Source of the DNA: JAGNLA01 sp964472265
GTDB taxonomy: Bacteria; Caldisericota; Caldisericia; JAAYUI01
Length of the DNA stretch: 27,854 nucleotides
Direction of reading: 5' to 3'
Assembly (NCBI GenBank): GCA_964472265.1
Contig: CAYYJO010000023.1
Location: 1-27,854 of the forward strand
Shown: piece by piece, positions 23,184 to 27,854 of the stretch
Layout: each line of letters begins with the position of its first letter
Position numbering within the stretch: position 1 is the first letter of the stretch
The notes under the pieces: model-generated
Databases searched by the model: none
Told to the model about the DNA's origin: nothing
Seen by the model: only the letters and a program-made list of their open reading frames with translations
Made by a program: the position numbers and the translations under genes

Positions 23184-24668
23184 ATGGATATTTTTACAAA
23201 GCCGATTGAAGCTGGTAAGCTCCTCGTGAACCTGTCAACTGATGAACTCAGGAAGATGGGCAAGGCAGATGAAAAGACAACCGTTTTTGGCTCACCAATG
23301 TACACCTCGAAGGTGAAAAACCGTTCCGCCAAAAACACAGAGGTAACAGGCGTTGAACCGACAGCTGATCAGGTTCAGACACTGCTCAAAGTCAGGGAGT
23401 ATCTCAAGGACAGGGAAGTGATCCTGACCCAGAGACAGCTTTGCATGACAGACGGTTACAAGATTCCATGCAATCTTTACACGTCAGTTGCCTTCCCAAG
23501 GCTTCCATACATGTGGTCAAACCTCTTCCTTCCACAGGAAAAGAACCTCACAGAGAAACCGCTCACATCAGTTGACATCCCTGAATGGCCAGAGAGAAAG
23601 ATTATCGTTGATCCAATTGATGGCGTAACATACATCCTCGGCACTGACTATTTCGGCGAAGTTAAAAAATCGTTCCTCAGGATGGGTATGTATCGCACGA
23701 AGATGAAGGGCGGGCTTGGCCTCCATGCCGGTTCAAAGATTCTCCGCATCAAGGACAACAACGGCAAGATCGTTGAAAAAGGCATGATCCTGTTCGGACT
23801 CTCAGGCACCGGCAAAACCACTCTCACATGCCACCATCACTTCCTCCAGGGCGAAGAAGGCGTAGTCATCCGTCAGGACGACGTGGTTTTCATGTATCCT
23901 GACACAAGGTGCATCGGAACCGAGAACAGCTACTACATCAAAACAGAGGGTCTCGAGCCAAAGGGTCAGCCGGTTCTTTACAAGGCAGCCACGTCACCAA
24001 GCGCAGTTCTTGAAAACGTCTGGGTCAATGATGACGGATCGGTGGACTTTGACAACGCACAGCTCACCTCAAATGGTCGTGGAATCGTCCAGAGATCGGA
24101 TGTCATGTACACCGACAACCAGATCGACATCCCAAGATGCGACCTCATGGTCTTCATCACACGTCGTGAAGACATTATCCCGCCTCTGGTAAGACTCACA
24201 CCGGAACAGGGTGCTGCATTCTTCATGCTCGGTGAATCCATTGAAACCTCAGCCGGTGACCCAACAAAGGCTGGCCAGAGCAAGCGCGAAGTTGGGACAA
24301 ACCCGTTCATTGTCGGACCATGCGACGATGAAGGCAACTACATCATGAACATCCTCAAGGCCAACCCGCACATGAAGTGCTACCTCCTCAACACCGGAAA
24401 AATCGGTGGCAAGGAAAAGATCACGGTTGTTGATTCAGCCTCATTCCTCACGAACATCGCAAAAGACAACGTCAAGTGGCGTAAGGACGAATACTGGGGA
24501 TACGAAGTGCCAGCCGAAGTTCCAGGCGTTGACATGAAGCGATTTGATCCAACCAACTACTACAGCGCAGACCAGATCAAGGCCATGAACGACAAGCTCA
24601 GGGAAGAGAGAAGAGCCTGGCTTGCCAAGTACCCGGTTCTCGACAAGGCGATCACAGACACAATCTGA
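23184..24668 (+). CDS. pckA: Phosphoenolpyruvate carboxykinase (ATP type)
   Basis: 494 residues. The enzyme interconverts oxaloacetate and PEP with ATP/ADP, either for gluconeogenesis or, in fermenters, to fix CO2 while making ATP. The kinase P-loop is GLSGTGKTT at about 205-213, followed by RQDDVVF with the acidic residues of the metal site, then TRREDIIPPLVRLTPEQGAAFFMLGES and NPFIVGP. This P-loop is the ATP-type form. The N-terminal 90 residues diverge from the E. coli type. The ATG has a strong Shine-Dalgarno (TAGGAGGAAGA) 12 bases after the mutase subunit stop, so it is the last gene of the cobO operon. A strong terminator follows. Codon bias suggests high expression. Confidence 0.95.
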   Translation: MDIFTKPIEAGKLLVNLSTDELRKMGKADEKTTVFGSPMYTSKVKNRSAKNTEVTGVEPTADQVQTLLKVREYLKDREVILTQRQLCMTDGYKIPCNLYTSVAFPRLPYMWSNLFLPQEKNLTEKPLTSVDIPEWPERKIIVDPIDGVTYILGTDYFGEVKKSFLRMGMYRTKMKGGLGLHAGSKILRIKDNNGKIVEKGMILFGLSGTGKTTLTCHHHFLQGEEGVVIRQDDVVFMYPDTRCIGTENSYYIKTEGLEPKGQPVLYKAATSPSAVLENVWVNDDGSVDFDNAQLTSNGRGIVQRSDVMYTDNQIDIPRCDLMVFITRREDIIPPLVRLTPEQGAAFFMLGESIETSAGDPTKAGQSKREVGTNPFIVGPCDDEGNYIMNILKANPHMKCYLLNTGKIGGKEKITVVDSASFLTNIAKDNVKWRKDEYWGYEVPAEVPGVDMKRFDPTNYYSADQIKAMNDKLREERRAWLAKYPVLDKAITDTI

Positions 24669-24685
24669 GTTTCTCACCAGAATCC

Positions 24686-24716
24686 AAAAACCCCTGGGTG
24701 ACCCCAGGGGTTTTTT
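24686..24716 (+). terminator. Intrinsic terminator of the cobO-meaB-mutase-pckA operon
   Basis: A perfect stem AAAAACCCCTGGG (24686-24698) / CCCAGGGGTTTTT (24703-24715) with a 4-base loop, running into six T (24711-24716), 17 bases after the pckA stop. Confidence 0.95.
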
Positions 24717-24731
24717 ATTACGCGGATTCGA

Positions 24732-24764
24732 AAAAGAAAACCCCCTCCAAACGGAGGGGGTTTT
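24732..24764 (-). terminator. Intrinsic terminator of the subtilase gene
   Basis: A perfect 12-bp stem AAAACCCCCTCC (24737-24748) / GGAGGGGGTTTT (24753-24764) with a 4-base loop. On the minus strand it is followed by TTTTCTTTTT. It lies 17 bases past the subtilase stop and could also stop read-through from pckA. Confidence 0.9.
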
Positions 24765-24781
24765 GTAGCTGAGTTCAGTAT

Positions 24782-27700
24782 TTATTTGAGATAGTCGACG
24801 ATTCTTTTGAACAGGGTGTTGTCCTCGGCGCGGGATGTGAAGAGTTGCTCAAATCCAAACGCCATAACGAGTGTTGTCTGCTTGTCGGATTTGATCCTAA
24901 TGGCAGCCGATGAGGAGCCTGGCAGGTTGAAGCATGAGATGCCGCTGCCAACAGGCTTCATCGATGGTGACTGGGCAATGAAACCCTGTCTCAGATAAGG
25001 ATGCCAGAGTGAATAGAGCAGTCCATCGCTGATTGGGTCGCCGGCAACGCCCATAATTGTGTAAATCTGTGTGTCGTCGGTGTCAAGTTCCAGGCCAAGA
25101 AGCTTTGCAAGTTCCGGCCTTTCGTTGAGGGCTGTCGGCACATAGGCACCTATCAGGGCAAGCTTTCCGCCACCCTTGACGTATTTTGTGATTGCGTCAA
25201 ACCACCAGTCGCCACCAACTTCATCATTGAAACCGCAATACCAAACAAGACTCTGGTACTGCTCAAGGTCTTCAACTTCAATCTTCTGGTCTGGCCTGAT
25301 GGAGATGGTTTCAAGGTTATAGCCTGATTCCCTTGCGATTCTCTCGTACGTTTGCGTGATTCCGGCAAACGCAGTCGGTTCCCAGCTCGGGGAGACCTGC
25401 TGGACAAATGCAACCGAGTTTGGTGACTTGACCATCTGGATGGTAACCTTGGCATTGTCATCGGTGTACTGCTGGCTGACGTTGATATAGCCTTTTTTGA
25501 AGAATTTGAACGAATAGGCAAACTTCGGAAGGGTGATTGAGAACTTGCCCTGATCGTCTGTCTTGAAAGTTTGTGAGTCCTTGCCGTAAACCTTTATCTG
25601 GCATGACGTCGGCGATTTTGCATCAGAATCCGAGACCTGGCCAGAAATTGTGATGGTCTTCGGGTTTGCAAGCTGGAACTGAACTTTGTTTGTCTTGCCT
25701 TCAACGACGTCGGTTTTGAATGTCTGATCATCGTAACCGATAGCGCTGACTTTCAGTGTTACCTGACCCTTTGGGAGGTAATAAAGGATAAGGTTTCCGT
25801 CGTCATCGGTTGTGTTGTCAGGGAGACCTTCGATTGAAACCTTTGCGAATACAGGCTTGCCCTTGTCGTCAACAAATGAAGCATTCACGCCTCCGTACGA
25901 ATCGAACCACTTGTCAATTCTCTGGAGAAGAGTTTTCCTGCCTTCATTGTTTCCGATGCCTTCAATTCCAAATGAGAGGTAAACCCCAAGGTAAGTCGGT
26001 GAGATGATTCTGACTCCTGAATAACCGTAGTCACCAAGAGCTCTGTCGCTTGGCGTAAGCACTGCCATGAACGGGATGATGTTTTTGGCTGGGTTTGCTA
26101 CGTTGAACGTGTCATAGCCGATCTGGTTTGTTGCACCGTCGCCACCTGAAAGCGAGAGTGCAAGACCGTCGCCTATCTCATCTTTCGGAACACCAACGGA
26201 AGTTGTTGTATAGGTGTCGTCAGGGAAAGCCCTGACCTGGAAATGGTACTGGGTGAAGTTGTGGTCTCGCCTGTATACTTCGTAATAAAGCAGGTTTCTG
26301 CCAGAGAGAAGCAGCTTGCCACCATTGAGCAGATACTTGTGGAGTGTGTTTGCATCGTTGACTTTTAGTGATGCTTCACCTGCAAACCAGTAAACCCTTT
26401 CGAATCCCTTGACCATGTCATAAGTTACTTTGAATTCGCGTGGATTTACCGAACAATAATCGAGCCCAAGGTCATCCATTGCCTTATAGCAATACTTGTC
26501 AAACCTGCGATTGAACGATGAGTTTGGAGTTACAAGCTGGGAAGTGGCAACCAGAATCTTTGCCGGTTTAAGCTTGATCACCTTGTCATAATTTGTAGTC
26601 AGGTCGATTGAAGCCTTCAAAGTCTTGAAACCAATCGCCCAGAATTCAGCATTGAACTGCGTCTTTGGGAGAGTGATGTCAAAATCACCTTCTTCATCGG
26701 TTGTGTAAACCTTTGGCGCCCCTGGAATCTTGATTGTTCCGATTGCGTTTTCACCGTTTTCACCAACCAGGGAACCCTTGTAAGTTACGGTTGGGAGCTT
26801 TGAAGCATCGTACGAGAGCGTCTGCGGAGTACCAGCCTTGAGCGTAACCTTCTTGTCGACTGATGCACAGCCGAATGACGTGATGGTAACGTTGACATCG
26901 CCTGGATCAAGCATGAACTCAGTTGATTTGTCTGTTCTGTAAATGCTGTCATTGATCTTGATAACAACCGGTTCTTCCGGTTTTTCACTGACACTGACCT
27001 TGAGTCTTGCAAGCTTTGTAAGGTTTTCATAGGCTTTGTTTACGTTGATTGCGCCATTACCCCAACGCTGATCCCAGCCTTTTTTGCCGAGATCGTCTGC
27101 TGACTTTGCAAGGACATTGGCAAGGTCATTGTTTGTGAGGTCTTTGTTAGTTGACAAAAGCAGGGCAGAGGAGCCTGCAACATGCGGACAGGCCATTGAT
27201 GTGCCAGAAAGTTCGACATATTCACCGCCCGGGAAGCATGAGTAAACATCAACGCCCGGTGCTGCAATATCCGGCTTGGTAACTGTGATGTCATGATAAG
27301 GATCCATCTCCCAGTCGATTACTCCACCGCCTGATGAGTAGGCAATCCTTCTGTCCTTGTCGTACGAACCGACCGAGAAGACTGATGGGATTGAACCCGG
27401 AGAACCCATAACTCCGACTCCGTCGTTTCCGATTGATGAAACCAACATTACTCCCTGTCTCTGGAACATGTCGGCAATTTTTGTCATATCAGGATCAGGA
27501 ATGCCGCCAAGTGACATCGAGACTATTGGTGGAGCATCATCGGTGTCAGGGTTGCCATCTGGATCAAGAATCCATTCCATGCCTCCAATGACCTGGGCAA
27601 ACATACCATTGCCATTTGGAAGAACTGAACCAACGATGAGCTTTGCATCAGGTGCAACACCTGGGCCATTTTTTGTCTTTGGATCTGAACCGCAGATAAT

Positions 27701-27854
27701 GCCGGCACAGTGGGTTCCATGTCCAACGTTGTCAAACGGCTTGCTGTCAACCTTTGTGCCGTCAAGCTGGAACATGACGAACTTTTCAATCTTGTTCATG
27801 AGGGCTGGATGATCAGCGTCAACGCCGGTATCAAGAAGGCCAACGGTTACGCCC
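24782..27854 (-). CDS. Multidomain subtilisin-family (S8) serine protease, 5' partial
   Basis: The frame is open to the right edge; the 18 codons before the first visible Met (27799) read GVTVGLLDTGVDADHPAL, which holds the catalytic Asp. Counting from that Met, the catalytic His is H27 (GHGTHCAG) and the Ser is S201 (GTSMACPH), so the triad is complete. After the protease domain (to about 255) come a carboxypeptidase-regulatory-like beta domain (about 335-410), a GATase1-like alpha/beta domain (about 412-635), two more regulatory-like domains (about 640-795) and a second GATase1-like domain (about 795-1005). The two alpha/beta domains share a pattern ending in KYLLNGGKLLLSG / KYVKGGGKLALIG. 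It is probably secreted, but the signal peptide would be outside the window. Substrate unknown. Confidence 0.92.
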   Translation of the reverse strand, partial: GVTVGLLDTGVDADHPALMNKIEKFVMFQLDGTKVDSKPFDNVGHGTHCAGIICGSDPKTKNGPGVAPDAKLIVGSVLPNGNGMFAQVIGGMEWILDPDGNPDTDDAPPIVSMSLGGIPDPDMTKIADMFQRQGVMLVSSIGNDGVGVMGSPGSIPSVFSVGSYDKDRRIAYSSGGGVIDWEMDPYHDITVTKPDIAAPGVDVYSCFPGGEYVELSGTSMACPHVAGSSALLLSTNKDLTNNDLANVLAKSADDLGKKGWDQRWGNGAINVNKAYENLTKLARLKVSVSEKPEEPVVIKINDSIYRTDKSTEFMLDPGDVNVTITSFGCASVDKKVTLKAGTPQTLSYDASKLPTVTYKGSLVGENGENAIGTIKIPGAPKVYTTDEEGDFDITLPKTQFNAEFWAIGFKTLKASIDLTTNYDKVIKLKPAKILVATSQLVTPNSSFNRRFDKYCYKAMDDLGLDYCSVNPREFKVTYDMVKGFERVYWFAGEASLKVNDANTLHKYLLNGGKLLLSGRNLLYYEVYRRDHNFTQYHFQVRAFPDDTYTTTSVGVPKDEIGDGLALSLSGGDGATNQIGYDTFNVANPAKNIIPFMAVLTPSDRALGDYGYSGVRIISPTYLGVYLSFGIEGIGNNEGRKTLLQRIDKWFDSYGGVNASFVDDKGKPVFAKVSIEGLPDNTTDDDGNLILYYLPKGQVTLKVSAIGYDDQTFKTDVVEGKTNKVQFQLANPKTITISGQVSDSDAKSPTSCQIKVYGKDSQTFKTDDQGKFSITLPKFAYSFKFFKKGYINVSQQYTDDNAKVTIQMVKSPNSVAFVQQVSPSWEPTAFAGITQTYERIARESGYNLETISIRPDQKIEVEDLEQYQSLVWYCGFNDEVGGDWWFDAITKYVKGGGKLALIGAYVPTALNERPELAKLLGLELDTDDTQIYTIMGVAGDPISDGLLYSLWHPYLRQGFIAQSPSMKPVGSGISCFNLPGSSSAAIRIKSDKQTTLVMAFGFEQLFTSRAEDNTLFKRIVDYLK

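Noticed and set aside
25153..25521. Long alternative-frame reading frames over the subtilase, the kinase and hdrA
   Set aside because: They lie inside well-supported genes, have no homology or ribosome sites, and their low-complexity Arg/Ser/Thr-rich products are typical of shadow frames.
1..27854. CRISPR arrays, insertion sequences, prophage or integrase genes
   Set aside because: I saw no regularly spaced repeats, no transposase or integrase motifs and no attachment-site duplication next to the tRNA.

Overview
The window looks like a scaffold from an uncultured anaerobic bacterium. It contains a 10-N assembly gap and bacterial housekeeping genes (a DnaB replicative helicase, an FtsB/DivIC-type division protein, an ECF sigma factor). 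These sit beside a group 3c [NiFe]-hydrogenase/HdrA operon typical of strict anaerobes, and beside corrinoid-linked mutase genes coupled to PEP carboxykinase. The GC content is intermediate, with AT-rich intergenic stretches. I cannot name the phylum. The mix of Mvh/Hdr, methylmalonyl-CoA genes, secreted Cu-amine-oxidase-N-like domains and large subtilases would suit a fermentative candidate phylum such as Riflebacteria or Wallbacteria, but that is only a guess.

Layout. (1) Positions 1-6453, plus strand: hdrA (5' end outside the window), mvhD, mvhG and mvhA, then an intrinsic terminator and the hydrogenase maturation protease. (2) 6454-7610: an AT-rich regulatory stretch and an unrecognised protein. 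(3) 11698-7578, minus strand: a compact operon of dnaB, an ECF sigma factor, a small one-helix membrane protein (possible anti-sigma), a multi-pass membrane protein and a membrane-anchored hypothetical protein, mostly with overlapping start/stop codons. (4) 11783-19974, plus strand, divergent from dnaB: a methyltransferase, a secreted protein with a DUF4091-like region and a Cu-amine-oxidase-N-like domain, and a very large soluble hybrid histidine kinase. (5) 20059-21261, minus strand: an XRE regulator with an AT-hook-like segment, a CAU-anticodon tRNA and an FtsB-like protein. (6) 21333-24668, plus strand: cobO, meaB, a B12-binding mutase subunit and pckA, one likely operon. (7) 24782-27854, minus strand: a large multidomain subtilase whose 5' end lies outside the window.

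How the parts fit. HdrA and MvhADG would couple H2 turnover to ferredoxin and a second, unseen electron carrier. CobO, MeaB and the B12 subunit would supply and protect adenosylcobalamin for a mutase whose catalytic subunit is not here, and PckA links the C4 pool to PEP. The kinase and the secreted protein before it look like a sensing/surface unit.

The most notable cross-cutting observation is translational. Several genes that appear to be first in their transcription unit (ftsB-like, cobO, dnaB, the methyltransferase, the XRE gene) have no Shine-Dalgarno sequence. In each, a -35/-10 pair predicts a transcript starting at or within a few bases of the start codon. Internal operon genes instead mostly have clear Shine-Dalgarno sequences or overlapping stop/start codons. 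This suggests a lineage that commonly uses leaderless mRNAs.
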